This document shows, one piece after another, positions 37,001-48,377 of a stretch of 64,000 nucleotides of DNA. The stretch's first letter is position 1. Each line of letters opens with the position of its first letter. The position numbers and the translations under genes were made by a program. The notes below the pieces were generated by a model. It ran no database searches, was not told the origin of the DNA, and saw only the letters and a program-made list of their open reading frames with translations. The stretch is from Acanthaster planci (Eukaryota; Echinodermata; Asteroidea; Valvatida; Acanthasteridae): NCBI RefSeq assembly GCF_001949145.1, contig NW_019091503.1:97290-161289 (forward strand), read 5' to 3'.

Positions 37001-40000
37001 GCCAAGTAACAATTCTGAGAAATTCTGTGCCTCTTGAAGCTCAATAAAGTTAAACTGTTCATGTTAGGTTTACTTATTATCTGAAGCTATTATGCTCCCC
37101 CTCCTATTTAAAACTCTAGGGCTCAACTTTTTTCAAAGGACGATAAAATTTCTAATCAAGATGTTTTTACTGTACGCTCACAAATTAAACTGAATAAGTG
37201 ACTCACATGAGTCCCGCAGTGCTCTTGGGGAAATGACGGCGAAGAATTCGACAAATTTGTCCTTAATACGGGTTCATTAAAACCACTTCAACTATCCTTA
37301 CATATAAATGCCCTCATTTTTGAAGGGACTTTAGCTGTTATTGACAAATGGCCCCGATTGAAACACCTGCGCCATTGTTAAAGATTTAGCTTTCAGTTTA
37401 TTTTCCGGTTCCGCTGTCGTTCTGAGCCTCATTATTTTTCATTCTAATAACCCAAAGTCACCTGCGTCTAGTGAGAGGCTCCAGCCTCCAAAATTGATTC
37501 CCACTTGGTATTTTGCAATATCTTTCTCGAAACATTTGCCCATCACTCAAAGAGAAAAGCAACGGGTTCAATATTCAAACAGATTCTCACAATTCCAGCC
37601 ACCGTCGGTTCTTTCGAAGTGCAGAGAGGAAGGGACTCTGTCGAAATGTATTGCACGCCCTCTACGGCCATCCTCATCTCATGGACTGAACACGTGATTG
37701 TATTGTCCTCGTCTGACCACCATTTGTCTCGATACCAGCCAATCAACATCCACACGTAGTCCCCACTGGTCATGCCCTGCTTGTATGCCTAATACATGAC
37801 AATGATGAAAACTGTTCAAGCTGTCCCGTCATGGGTGAAAAAATCGGTAGGAGCCCAAATTTGAAAACAATTTAAGTTCTGGCAATTCTTACAAAAGCCC
37901 AATCGTGCCACAGACCAAAAATAAAACTGTGCTCAACTAATTCGTTATTATGAATTACTAATTCGTTTTTATGAATTACTAATCCTTTATTACGAATTAC
38001 TACATGAAATTCGTAATAACGAATTAGTTTCCCTCAGATTTTTCTTGTTTGTGGGCACGATTGGTATTTCGGAAATTCTTCATTGTATGGGGCAATTAAT
38101 ACAATGTACAATGTATCGTCAAAGACAACCTTTTGACCAAACATTGATAAGCACACTTTGTATCTCTTTTGTGGGGCAGAATGAACTGTGCTAATTCTCT
38201 GAATGATATTTTGCACGATGCTAATTATAAAGAAAGAAGACATCTATAAAATTCTCAATTGAAATGACAGGAAAAGGTACTAGAAATGTGTGCAGAGAAA
38301 AGCATCTTAACTTACTTCACAAAATAGTCGCCTTGCTGTCTTTGCATACATGTTGCCAATTATTATCTTAGCATCTTGGCTCTGAAAAAAAAAAGTGCAT
38401 TAAATAATGCTGAGGTTGTCAGCCATTTTCGTTTGTAATTATTTGTTTCTAATTACATTCGTTCTTGGCATTCCCAATCCCCCACTTACAGGGATCTGCT
38501 GAAGCATACCGTGCACTGCATATTACTTATTAATTAATAAGCAATATGTTGGGAATTTATCCTGAATGTATCCAGGAATGCAGAGCGCTCATTGTGTCCT
38601 CGCTGTAATCAAAAAATGAACAATCATAATATCATCAACAAGAACAACACAGCATTACAGCACGTGTAAAGCTGGTTTTATGAACAAATTATTCAGGTCA
38701 TCTCTGTGTCGCTGGCGTATCCAGCTGGGCGAGGGGAAACTTTCCCCTCAGGGTTTTTTTTACAAAGAATACTTTATAGGTAAGAATGTAATCGGTATAT
38801 ATATTTATCAAATATTAGTACCAACATCCTAAGAAAACAACACCATGAAATAAAAGCAAGGATGTTGGCATTTTTTCTCCCCAACGTTGTGTTTTCATAA
38901 CTTTAATAACGAGCCCACAGCCACATTTGCTTTGAATTTACCCCGACGCCAAAAGCTGGAAACGCCGCTGCTGTGTCCCTCACCTTGAGACTTTCTATCT
39001 GGTTCTTAGGATTTTCGGAGAAACTTTCTGATGAGATGATGGTGATGTTTGCTTCTTTTAGCAAGGTCAGCAGGTCATCGATAGCCTTAGCCAAAACAGG
39101 ACAACAAAGATCATCGACTGAATAAAAGATCTAAATTCGACGAAGATCCAAGATAAGACTGGGCAGAAAGGATGTTATTTGACATGACTACTTCACGAGC
39201 GTCATTTAAAGATTTCCCTAATGTAAAAGTGTACATTTTCATGTGAGGGATGATTTTTAATAAAGAGTGTTAATCAATTTCTTTTAGGCTGCATTCAACT
39301 GAAGGGTTTTGAATCCACTTCCTCACAACTATTTGAAAAACAAACTAATCTTAAAAAACAAAGGAAACAAATCCCACTGGGGGTACCTCAATCTCAAATC
39401 CAGACTCTGTCCTGTTGTTTCAATAATTAAATTAACAATCAGGTCATGCACAGAGTTGAATCACGTTCATAGGTTGCTCGTTATGTTGAATAGCCGATAC
39501 GAAATAGTTTATTAAGTTGGCCAGTGGCGATTAATGTTACCATGCAACGAGCCATTTTAATACAACCGTCTTCTCCTCATAGACTACTTGCTGATTTCAA
39601 CGAGTGTGCAGCGAGTTTTTTTGCAATAGATTTGGAAAAACATCCTAAAGGTTCATAGTGTATTTCACAGAAGAGTTTGAAGTGTTCAATTATGACTAGA
39701 ACTATAGAAAACAGCGCTAATTCTACCATTTAATTGCTAAGAGTTGCCGATATATAAGGCTTCAATTCCTTTTCTTTGTTTTGACTCACCAGTGAAAACA
39801 CTTCATGGTTTTCGTGAATTGTGGCTACCCTCTTCCATCCAAATTCTCGCATCAAACGGATTCTCGCGGGATTAAACGTGGCATCGGGCATGTAGGTACG
39901 ATAGAATAATGGGTACTTCTCACGATTGGACAAGCCGGGAGAGGCTGCAGATGGGGAAACCTGAAGAGTTGAATAGATCAAAATAGAAAACAAGATCAAA

Positions 40001-43000
40001 ATAAAAAAGGTAGGTGCTGTGTTGGCTTGTGTGATGGGATCTAAAATCCGAAAGAGAAAATTTTCAATAACAACATTTTCTTAACTTTCACATTTAAACA
40101 TTTAACGTTTCACTACTTTGGTTAAATTTAGGTGTCAAATTGAGTGCTCTTCTTTGATCTTCTTGCAAACTCACTGCGATCAGGTTCCAAAAATGGGCGG
40201 TGCCAGAAATTATCTGAGAGGCGGGCGAGCACGGTGCGCCGATGATCATGGTCTTCTTTGGTTTGCGATAAAGTTGATCGAAGAACACCCGAGTTCCCAG
40301 TCCAGGCTCACACTAGGTGAATACATTGCAGTGAACAAAGGTTGATTTTTAAAGTAGGACTATTATGTACATATGATATATGATTGAATAAAATTAAATA
40401 GCTCAATCATTGAATAGCTCAATGAGTAGGGCTGATTCGGAATGTCATGGCTGTGGCTTTAAATAACACGCGTTTATGTAGGTCACAGCCAGACTGAAGC
40501 CGTAGCTAGCTCCAATGCCCCCTCAGCCGTTTTATTCGAACAAGGCCTTATATTTACCTAGGTTTTGCACAGTGTGTGGGAGTTGTATACATAGATTTTG
40601 CAAGCAGGTGGCAGAAAGGTTTATATTATTCTTTCCGAGGATCCTAAATAGAGGATTCGTGATGTTTTTGTCTTGTTTTACATTGTAGGTAAACTTAGTA
40701 GTTACAGAACGAAAAGTAAAATAGAAAAATAAGGATGAATTCATCCCTCTTTCTCCGTATATATTGGACTCATTGTGAATTGTAATTAAATTCATTTCAC
40801 ATAAATTCTAGCAATTCTCAAAAATACGAATTAAAAACCAGTGTATATAAAATGGCAGACATCAATTCAAAAGTGATAATGTATGCCATCGAACTGCCAG
40901 GAGATGACACAAACGAGAACTGGTTTGAACCCAAGGCCTGTATACGTGTACACGTTTGACATGTATGGCACAGTTTATAGGGGAAGATCTGATCAACGTG
41001 TCATTCTTTTACGACAGTGGGATTGATCGGAATAGAGCAGATATTACATATTCAGTCCACCCCTATGTTATATATAATGCAAGCTTTAAATCAGACTACA
41101 GTAAAAAATAGACATCGGCCCGGAACGTCATGTACAGATTCAGAAACGAACTGAAATGCCATAAACTGATACACGTGAACAAGCATCGTGAAAGGCATAG
41201 GTAATCCCGGGAACCTTGTTGGCCGATTGCACATTACGGGATGAAAATTTTCAAAGCAAAATTGCGTCGCTGATAAAAGCAAATTTGCGATGATTTACAT
41301 CCCACTTCATATACTCCGGCGTGTGGTATTGCTTCACATTAATTTATACATTATTTTGTTATCTCTGAGAGGGCTTGCTACTTCGATCCTAGCAAGAATC
41401 TTTATCAAACGTTTATCATTACATGTTTTGCTTTATTTGGTAACAATTCTTCTGGGATTGGAACGTCAGACCCTCTAACTTTCTTATTTTTCGATCGCTG
41501 TATCAGTAAGGAGTTTGGAGAAGTCTTTGCATTTTACATTAATTTTCTGAATTTTTAAGGGCTCGGAGCCCCTTTCCAAATTACTGTTCTTTTTCAAAAC
41601 TCATTTTACATTGAGTGATCGGGTAGACATACCACAGGTGGATAGTTTACGGATAAAATCTCGGGGTCCCAAACAGGAGAAGGGACATTGTCCCCATCCC
41701 CGCCAAATTCATACCCACGGTCACATTTCTAATCAAACTGAGTGGTGAAAGACGTTTTTCCCGTGTGATAACCTCTGGCTAAAGTGGAGGGAAATATTCT
41801 AATCAGAAACCATTGTTTGACCTTAGCTAAAAACCAGGCATTTTCTTTATTCTTCGCAAGACATTTGGGGTTCGTAATTTGATATTTTTGTGCCGGGTTT
41901 AAATGATCACAATTGTAGTTAATAAGGAAAAATGTTCTCTCTTGACAGATCCGTTTATGAGACATCAACTTCCGACGATATCGGTATTACAACTGTGAAG
42001 TACCTACTGCGTTGACAGCTGTGAGACTTGTTTTTTTTTCATTCGATGACGTCAAAATAATGCCAAGAGGAAACCAGTTTTTGGTTTACATTTTCGGCGA
42101 TATAAAATTACATGACGCCGTTAATTTGTGATTTAGTCTCCAAGTCATTCAGGACGCATGCCTTTGCAGTATAGCTTCATCTAAGTGCTTCTCATTTTTT
42201 ATGCAATTAGGTTGTAATAAATGTCTGTGTAACGCCCGCTTCAAACGTCGAACTTCTGTCGTACCTAATGGTGCCGAATTTGAATTTGACACGACAGAAA
42301 GTCTACGTTTGAAACCAGTATACAGTAGCCGTAAATCTGTGTTGGAAATTGGGAGGACGTGGAATGGGGAAAGATGAGGGGATGACTTGCCTGACTATGG
42401 AAATCTGAAAAGCGTGAGTTACACACTATATAGGGGCGATGTTCATGATAAAGATGTCCATCTGTAAATGTGTATCAAATTCATGTAGAATCTTACATCA
42501 GAATGGCTTTTTCAATTGCTTTCCTTTTTAGTGATAATGTAAACATTTTTGTCAGTGAGAAATCCTGTAAATTCTTCACAATCCGCTTTAATTTTTTTTT
42601 TGCTCATCACGAAAAAATATGTGGGGGATGATAGCCCATCCCCCACCTCAAAAAGAAGTGGGGAGATTTACTTCCACGACCACCACCCCCAAGATTTACG
42701 TCCATATTTGAAGCAAACATGGCCTTGCTAGTTTTAATGGCAGAAGAGCGGCACGGCTTCAAACGCCGGATTTCTGTCGTGTCAAATTCTATTGGCATGT
42801 CCCAAGTCGGAATTGCAGTGGTGCCGGTACCATTTAAAAGGCGCATGCGCCTGCTCCAGTTGTTTTCGTTCTGGCATTAAAACCAATGTATGTCGTTTTC
42901 CTCTTCGGAAACCCCATTTAGTGTCCGACATACCTCCACGTGTTTCTAATAATGGATTCAGAATTTTTTTTCAAACTTCACCAACAACATTGGGTATTTT

Positions 43001-44347
43001 TCTGCAAAAGTATCATTATAATAACATTGGAGAGTCTTCATGATTATATCCCGACCTTTGCCTTGGAGATGGGAATTTCATGATTATATCCCGACTTTTG
43101 CCTTGGAGATGGGAATTTATATAAATCTGAATCTCTAAATCATGTCTTAACGTGAGAGAGGAACATTTCAAAGGTCGCTTTTTGAATGCATTCTTCTGAA
43201 TTCGTATTCAGCATCACTATATCCAACCTACATTTTTGACCAAATCTCGATCCGACAAAATGAGTGGAGGTTGTTTCTTTTGAAAGGAGGAGCAGCGGGA
43301 GTATTAATTTGTGCCGGAAATTGGGGCGGGTGACTTGCCTGACCATTAAATTTGAAAAGCAGGGGGATATGACAACATACGACATTATATAGAGATCGAT
43401 GTTCATGATATTGATGTACATCTATACAGAATGGCCCATGCTTGAAGCCCCATAAAGCTTTTACTTACTCAGGGAATATTAATATTACTAATAGATTGAA
43501 TTACAGGTGGCTTGTACAGGTGCTGCTAAGCTTTTATTTAAACAGCATCACCGCATTAATTATGAAAAATTACACAAATAGTTTAAAACCAGACGCCATC
43601 GTGATGTAATCCCTCTGCAGATTGATTTCCTCAGGCCTCGTTTTGATGCTACATGGACGATATTCTTACGTGGGGATCGCCATTGACTGAAGCAACATGC
43701 AAGGTAACTCTAGCTTTTTATATTTCAGAGGTGGAAAGAACATCAGACAAAATAGCTGTGTATACATGTACATGTAACAATTATCTACCTACCTGAGTAT
43801 CATTCCAAATCAGCTTCAATTCGTACCCTGGCAGGACATCTGACCGTTGATTAATGTGATCTAGGGCCATCTGACAAGCTGGTAACATGCCACTTCCTTC
43901 CCATCCTCCCCCAAAGCTGAAGTAACCGCTCAAATAGATCGGTATCTTCTCTTGACTTGCTGGATAAGTGAAAGAATCATCTGCGGACGCCTTGGTCCTT
44001 GAGCTGGGTAACAGAGTGGTCAATGGACCACGTTCGGTAGGTACATTTGGTGAATCACGGGTCCGAAATGTTGTTGGGACCCCAGTGTCATTAACCAGAG
44101 GAACCGATTCGGAATTTGGCGGAATGGTGCTTGCGTCTTCAGTCCTTGCTTGAGATGTATGTTGACCACGGTCGAGGTAACTTCCTTCAAGTATGGTTGG
44201 CCTAACCATTAGGTCTCCAGCATCCACTGCAGTCACATTTCCCGATATCATCTTAGTCGTATTTGAAAGCTCATTTGATGGGGTTTGTGCCTGAATGACA
44301 ACTGCATAAAGAGACAAATGCAAAATAAACGTCCATATTGACTCCAT
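28041..44347 (-). CDS. GABBR2-like: GABBR2-like metabotropic GABA-B receptor, class C GPCR
   Basis: Eighteen exons in transcript order: 43793-44347, 40175-40312, 39790-39960, 38984-39085, 38316-38381, 37591-37788, 36734-36888, 35617-35725, 34545-34605, 32993-33070, 32368-32533, 31673-31805, 31388-31495, 30956-31078, 30663-30809, 29951-30139, 29512-29661 and 28041-28253. Joined, they encode 953 residues. Order: signal peptide (1-20, from the second of two in-frame ATGs; the other is 44359), Thr/Ser/Pro-rich mucin-like stretch (about 25-132), Venus-flytrap domain (135-545), seven helices (about 565-833) and a coiled coil (AENNQLKKKILELKNEVDD). The helices are clearly GABBR2-type (KMSSPSLNNLIIVGA, AFGAMFSKTWRVH, YGYKGLLLIFG, NDSKLIGISVYNV). 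In the ligand pocket Ser and Tyr are kept (PCSPAS, GNMYAKTARR), but the Glu that binds GABA in GABBR1 (QEAP) is Leu (SLGP). There is no cysteine-rich domain, as in all GABA-B receptors. Two further lectin exons may be spliced in after residue 518. Confidence 0.9.
28459..28662 (+). mobile_element. 204-bp MITE with TA duplication, copy 2
   Basis: It starts GACTGTATTCGCGGGG and ends CCCCGCGTGTACGGTG, with TA on both sides. It matches the reverse complement of copy 1 (8188-8391) along its length (shared GTATTGTATACAT, GGAATGAAA.TCGTAGAAT, TTTTCAAATGAATA, GGGGAATCTGAC). It lies in the last intron of the receptor gene. Confidence 0.8.
28930..29180 (+). repeat. Dispersed repeat R2, copy 2 (receptor last intron)
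   Basis: Same ordered words and orientation as 13160-13400 (ACTTACACA, AACATTGAGATTCAG, GATGACATCA, CATGAATATGCAAAT, AGCATAAAAC). Unknown family. Confidence 0.5.
33308..33828 (-). CDS. C-type lectin domain cassette (2 exons, phase 1-1) within the receptor gene
   Basis: Exons 33630-33828 (phase 1 in, 2 out) and 33308-33489 (phase 2 in, 1 out) encode 127 residues: a full C-type lectin-like domain. It begins NCAEGWEKYRSACFKF, has AQAHCTMLSS..LAHF.NEKENEFL, then WVPNDSPPGV, ACVYVDY, KWQTIDC and PFICRD. Six cysteines fit the long form with an N-terminal disulfide loop. The sugar-binding EPN/QPD triplet is not seen, and the usual WND is WQT, so canonical calcium-dependent sugar binding is doubtful. 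Both ends are phase 1 and both flanking receptor exons (34545-34605 and 32993-33070) meet in phase 1. The cassette therefore splices in without breaking frame, entering the Venus-flytrap domain between residues Q518 and E519. Failing to splice the second exon's donor gives a stop three codons on (GKSY), which could yield a truncated, secreted form. A nested independent gene is the main alternative. Confidence 0.85.
34002..34245 (-). pseudogene. Possible decayed PAN/apple-like exon upstream of the lectin exons
   Basis: After a good phase-1 acceptor (CTTGTTATACAG) at 34245, a minus-strand frame reads NCTTCTELAHRLIG, then KVCTCLQD, then, in the same frame past a stop at 34088-34090, MNFNCQQKPAGLSGQAHNNC and ends near a GTAAGG donor. 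The C..CLQD....NFN....C spacing recalls PAN/apple domains, which often accompany C-type lectin domains in invertebrate secreted proteins. The stop codon and the poor end phase argue for a decayed or wrongly modelled exon. This is tentative. Confidence 0.3.
36500..36500. other. Single ambiguous base
   Basis: One N within a receptor intron. The following 27 bases (TGGTGCTACGGCAAACCTAC..) match the end of the retroelement-like piece at 48903-48929, so this is a second fragment of that repeat. Confidence 0.9.
37928..38030. repeat. Three 21-bp units plus an inverted copy
   Basis: Three tandem units of CTAATTCG-TTATTATGAATTA type (the third diverged) are followed by ATTCGTAATAACGAATTAG, the reverse complement of the unit. 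Each unit is itself near-palindromic (AATTCGTNATNACGAATT), so the block can form alternative hairpins. It lies in the receptor intron between the LFCE and AYKQG exons. Confidence 0.85.
42239..42309. repeat. Imperfect inverted repeat (CTTCAAACGTCG / ACGTTTGAA)
   Basis: CTTCAAACGTCGAACTTCTGTCG is mirrored by ACGACAGAAAGTCTACGTTTGAA 45 bp on. A third, diverged copy of the left arm with GTCAAATTC lies at 42749-42790. These bracket one R3 repeat and may be its ends or an independent short element. All are in intron 1 of the receptor gene. Confidence 0.65.
42345..42700 (+). repeat. Dispersed repeat R3, copy 2 (receptor intron 1)
   Basis: Matches 15690-15990 in order: TTGGAAATTGGGAGG, GGGGATGACTTGCCTGACTATG, CGATGTTCATGAT, AAATTCTTCACAATCCGC, TTTTTTTGCTCATCACGAAAA and TGTGGGGGATGATAGCCC. 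Confidence 0.7.
43039..43120. repeat. 40-bp tandem duplication
   Basis: The 40-bp unit starting CATGATTATATCCCGAC and ending GAGATGGGAATTT occurs twice back to back with a single C/T difference, indicating a recent event. Confidence 0.95.
43300..43425 (+). repeat. Dispersed repeat R3, copy 3 (truncated)
   Basis: Shares GTGCCGGAAATTGGGG, GACTTGCCTGACCAT, GAAAAGCAGGGGGATATGACA and CGATGTTCATGATATTGATG with copies 1 and 2. It stops where copies 1 and 2 continue. Confidence 0.65.
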
Positions 44348-45059
44348 TGTGACATGCAAACCTTACATTCTGAGTTTCACCGAAAAGATTGTGTTACTTT
44401 TTAACCCAAGCACTCTTCATTTTCATCTTCTAATTTCTTTAGTGCGGATCAGCCCAATCATATCTAAACGATATGTACGCTGGATAGCAATTTTACTGTG
44501 CGATAGGAAGAAGTCTGCGCGTGCATGCGCAAAGACGAAGGTTAGCAGCTACTCAGCGTGTATCTTAGGCTTCGAGCGAACAAGAAGGAGGTTGCGTGCC
44601 TCTGATGTATTTGTCGTTTCAATATATATCAGAAATCATCTTTGTTTTCGTAATATAGGTGGTCCCTCATTGGCTGTCGACAGGACTGCATATAGTAGAG
44701 TGATTGGTTTGCTAACCCCCCTACCGCGAATGTAATTCCTCCCATGATGGATCTATCGATCTATACGCGTGTCGAAACACAAAAGCGACAGTCATTATGT
44801 TTAATGACAGAAATTGTACTAGCCTCCCAGGGCGCCCATAAAAACCCAAGGCAGTGTTTCGTTTTTTTAAGAAAGGTGAATCGATTTGCGTCAGCTTACA
44901 CAATAAGTGCGGTATAATCTTATACCGCACGAGGGATAACGAGCAACATCAAAAAGCAAATGGGGAAGCGCAAGAGGATCTAAAACAGAGTAAAAAGAAC
45001 TGATAAACCAGAAGATTGGAGATTGTTTTGTACATTGCGAAACATAAGACTGGTTATCA
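44348..45059. other. Upstream region of the receptor gene
   Basis: Must contain the receptor's 5' untranslated region and promoter (minus strand). It includes a CpG-containing GCGCGTGCATGCGC stretch near 44517-44530 that resembles an NRF-1-type site (weak), and a perfect hairpin at 44907-44930. No other gene is seen. Confidence 0.4.
44907..44930. repeat. Perfect 10-bp stem hairpin
   Basis: GTGCGGTATA and TATACCGCAC are separated by ATCT. It lies just upstream of the LINE remnant and may be the remains of a small element. Confidence 0.8.
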
Positions 45060-46300
45060 GCCAATGTTTGTCCAGTGTTCAAAAAAGGGAATCGATCACT
45101 GCCAAGTAACTACAGACCAATTTCTCTCACATCAGTAGCCTGCAAACTACCCGAACATATCATCTTCCACCACATCATGATGCATGCTGAAGATTATCAT
45201 ATCATGAAACACTATCAGCATGGGCTCCTTAAACATCATTCATGAAGAAATTCACCGGTACTTATAGATCAAAATAAAAAATCAGATACATGTGCAAGTG
45301 CTCGACTTCAGCAAAGCATTTGATACAGTGGCTCGTGAGAGATTACTTCATAAAACAGAATATTATGGGATTAGGGGCAACACTTTGTCTCGGATCAGAA
45401 CGTGGTTAACTTAACAAGTTGTTGTAGATGGAGAAGCGTCAGACCCTACTCCAGTACCAAAGGGCATTCTCTTAGGTCCGTTGATGTTTCTACTCCACAT
45501 TAATGACATCTGTGATAACATTAGCGAGGATACTAAAATCAAGCTGTTCGCTGACGACTGCCTATTATTTCGCCCCATTGTTCACCCTAGCGACCAGCAA
45601 CATACAGAAATACCTGGATAGTTTTGTGACTTGGCCTCGCAAAATGGCAGATGTCTTTTAACCCACAAAAAAGTCACACGATGCCCATGAAAAGAGGCAA
45701 GAAATATTTTGATAATGTCTACCAAATTTCAAAAGATTTGTCTTGGTCTCTCCATTTCCAATCAATTAGTAAACAAGGCTAATAGAACACTTGGTTCCAG
45801 ATGTGAGTCAGCCGTTCAAGAAGGGGCCTATAAAACCTTGATTCGGCCTCAGCTAGAACATGCAGCTGCAGTCTGGGATCCCCATCAGTCAAATTACATT
45901 AATAACCGGAAAAAGTACAGAGGCAAGTGGCAAGATTTGTAACGGGTTACTGCAAAAGAATGTCAAGTGTTACGGATATGCAGCAAAATCTCTGATGGGC
46001 AACCCTTCAATATCGTAGAAAAACCAGTAAACTCACAACCTTTTATCGTGAAGAAATTGCTGTCCACATCCCGTATTATTTCACTCCAGTGGAAAGACCA
46101 CAGAGAGGCAGACAAGACCAATGCTATGCATCTTCGCAGTGCCGTACACAGGCATATCAACAAAGCTTTTTTTCCAAAAACGATTGTAGACTGGAGCAAG
46201 CTCCCCAATCATCTTGTTCATCAACCAACATCATCTGGATTCAAGATAGCCCCCCAAAACATCGTATAGCACAACCCTAATTTCTTGCTTGCACGGCACT
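45060..46300 (+). mobile_element. Decayed CR1/Jockey-like LINE reverse transcriptase
   Basis: Plus-strand frames read in order: PVFKKGNRSLPSNYRPISLTS (start near 45075), VLDFSKAFDTVARERLL, VVVDGEASDPTPVPKG, GPLMFLLHINDI and KLFADDCLLFR (catalytic FADD box, near 45543-45570). The frame 45709-45942 has VNKANRTLG and AYKTLIRPQLEHAAAVWDPH, followed by a C-terminal thumb region (MLQ-NL..T..RPQRGRQDQ, RHINKAFFPKTI). Several frameshifts and stops (for example after RTWLT) make it non-functional. The 5' part with the endonuclease is absent. This is a typical 5'-truncated non-LTR insertion between the receptor and HMGXB4. Confidence 0.88.
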
Positions 46301-46652
46301 GGCACGAAGTCAAACTGGATAATGATGCCTTGCGGCTATGTCCAATCAAGAATCTGAAAATACCGTGATTTTGTTTAATTTCGATTACTTGTTTAGTCCC
46401 TTAGCCAACTGGTAATTAATGATTTTATATATTTTTTCTTAATAGGGTAATGGGATGATCAGCCCAGGTTTCAACTACTACGGCAAAATAAATTTCTGTG
46501 ATAATTTGTTTCTTGTACTTTATTTTGCCTTACTTTTTAAATTTAAACCATGAGGGTACACCCATCTTCAGTTACAGTATTGGGGGAGTTGATAGGAATG
46601 TCTTTGATCCGTTTTGGTAATAGAAAATGACGTAAATTAGAGTTTTTGCTGA

Positions 46653-46970
46653 CTAACAAAACAAATCTTGCTGATATAGGTACAAAAACCCTTGTTTTAT
46701 ATGCCTTGGTAACAGACGCCTGTAACCCCATTGGTGAGTCCCCTTCACAATCCCTGTTTGGAGTATGCGCCTTTTTAATTTTATAACTGGGTACATCTGA
46801 GCGTTTGGTGGCGCCTTTTCAATAGGGAAACATGGCGCCAACCTGAACACCAAAGCGAGTAAAGACGGACCGTAATATTTTGGTTTACGGTCGTGCCGTA
46901 TTTGACGTGATTGACAGGTGAGCATAGCGTACATTGTAAGTAATAACGTAGTTATAATTTCAGCTTTCAT
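46653..46970 (-). CDS. Small open frame with signal-peptide-like start, unknown
   Basis: A single-exon frame of 105 residues starts MKAEIITTLLLTMYAMLTC, which would serve as a secretion signal, and continues basic (RQIRHDRKPKYYG). No family recognised. It lies in repeat-rich spacer upstream of HMGXB4, and a frame of this length is expected by chance in 64 kb, so it is a weak candidate. Confidence 0.15.
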   Translation of the reverse strand: MKAEIITTLLLTMYAMLTCQSRQIRHDRKPKYYGPSLLALVFRLAPCFPIEKAPPNAQMYPVIKLKRRILQTGIVKGTHQWGYRRLLPRHIKQGFLYLYQQDLFC

Positions 46971-47559
46971 TTAGAGGTGTGAAAGCAACAGTAGCGCGTT
47001 AGGCTTACCTATAGGACTAGCAGATTTTATTTTTTAAATTGCACGATTTGCGCTGCATTGTCAGGTTGATTAACTGTATGCAGGGTATGTTCAGCATGAT
47101 TGATAATAAATAACAACTTTAGATCAAACACTAAAAGTGAGGCATAGGTTAGCCCGCTTTCCATTTTTCCCTTGGGTTTCCCTCAGCCCCCACTTCACTA
47201 CTATGTTCACTATGATGGTCATAGGCCTACTTTGTGGAAGTAAGTAGGCCTACTGTAGCTGTCACAGGAAGTACAACATGTACATTGTATGTAGAAAGCA
47301 CCCCATGAATGAGTTAGACATGTAACCATGACAAACAGAGCCCTACAAGTTACCCCATTGTTATATACCATGTATACCAGGTCCTGTCCCTATTGATAGT
47401 GATTTATTTCGATCCAGTTTACCTGAGATGGGTCCGGGGATATTATCAGATATCTGCTGAATCTTAATGAGCTGAAATTGCAGCAGTAATCGATTGAAAC
47501 TTTTAAATCAAACTTTTCTGTTCAAGCGTTCTTTTATTGGTACTTCATAAGTGTCATCA

Positions 47560-47645
47560 ACCTGATTTTACCTTCTCTTCTAGTGCCTTGGATTAGTTTT
47601 CTATATAGATGGCGCTTTATAAGTGTGTATTATTATTATTATTAA
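47560..47645 (+). repeat. SINE-like 3' end with ATT microsatellite tail
   Basis: The stretch ATGGCGCTTTATAAGTGTGTATTATTATTATTATTA has the GCGCTTTATAAxTG-(ATT)n ending that recurs at the 3' ends of short interspersed repeats in many marine invertebrates. The body upstream is not certain. Confidence 0.45.
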
Positions 47646-48377
47646 TCTACTATAGGCCTACTTACACTGCTAAAAAGCATGTCTAGGTTACTATTTGCAG
47701 AAAACTCGCCCTTTTCTCATTTGTAGGAAAAAATGTTGCCTTCAGTTGGCATTTTCCCAGCTCCGGACAAATTTTGGCCCAACTTGCACATTACACAGAC
47801 TCCTTTGTATGGTTAACTGATGGTAGCCTATACGGAGAGCCTGTCTATTTTGCACCCAATCTTGTTGAATCAGAAAAACTTATATTTATTTGTTTGCCTT
47901 CTTACATTTGCTATTTTAAGAAGAAATTTCCATTGTATTCAAAAGTTCTCTTTGCAGTTTGTTATTGCGGTGATGAAAACGTGCGTTTAATAATGAAGCA
48001 ATACTGTACTCCTTTGTGCTACACCATGTACTAAAATTGCCAAAGAAGTCATAGAAATGTGGCAACCAGTCTATGACCAATATCTCATTCAATCAGCGCA
48101 AAATAAATTGCTCCCTGACTCTCTATTTTGAAAGGAATGTAACCAAAACTTTTTCGCTTAAAGGTTTCAAAGGCATCAATTCAACATGGAAAAGCAGACA
48201 TTTGTTGCCAACGTGTATGTAAGTGGTGGACTGTTGCATGGCCACCATCTCTTAAAGTGACATAAAACCTTATTGTCACTAGGGTCTATGTTACTTCAAA
48301 TCTAATCTTATGTTGGTTGTTTATGTGGTGAATATTCAAACAGATTTTGAAGAGCAAGATAGTCTTTGTGACACGTT

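Larger units (their letters stand above)
46301..48377. other. Spacer upstream of HMGXB4
   Basis: Apart from a weak small frame and a SINE-like tail this holds nothing recognisable. The HMGXB4 promoter and any 5' untranslated exon should lie here. Confidence 0.5.

Noticed and set aside
42839-42852. Palindrome AGGCGCATGCGCCT as an NRF-1 promoter site
   Set aside because: It lies in the repeat-rich first intron of the receptor gene, not near a known start, and probably belongs to a repeat.
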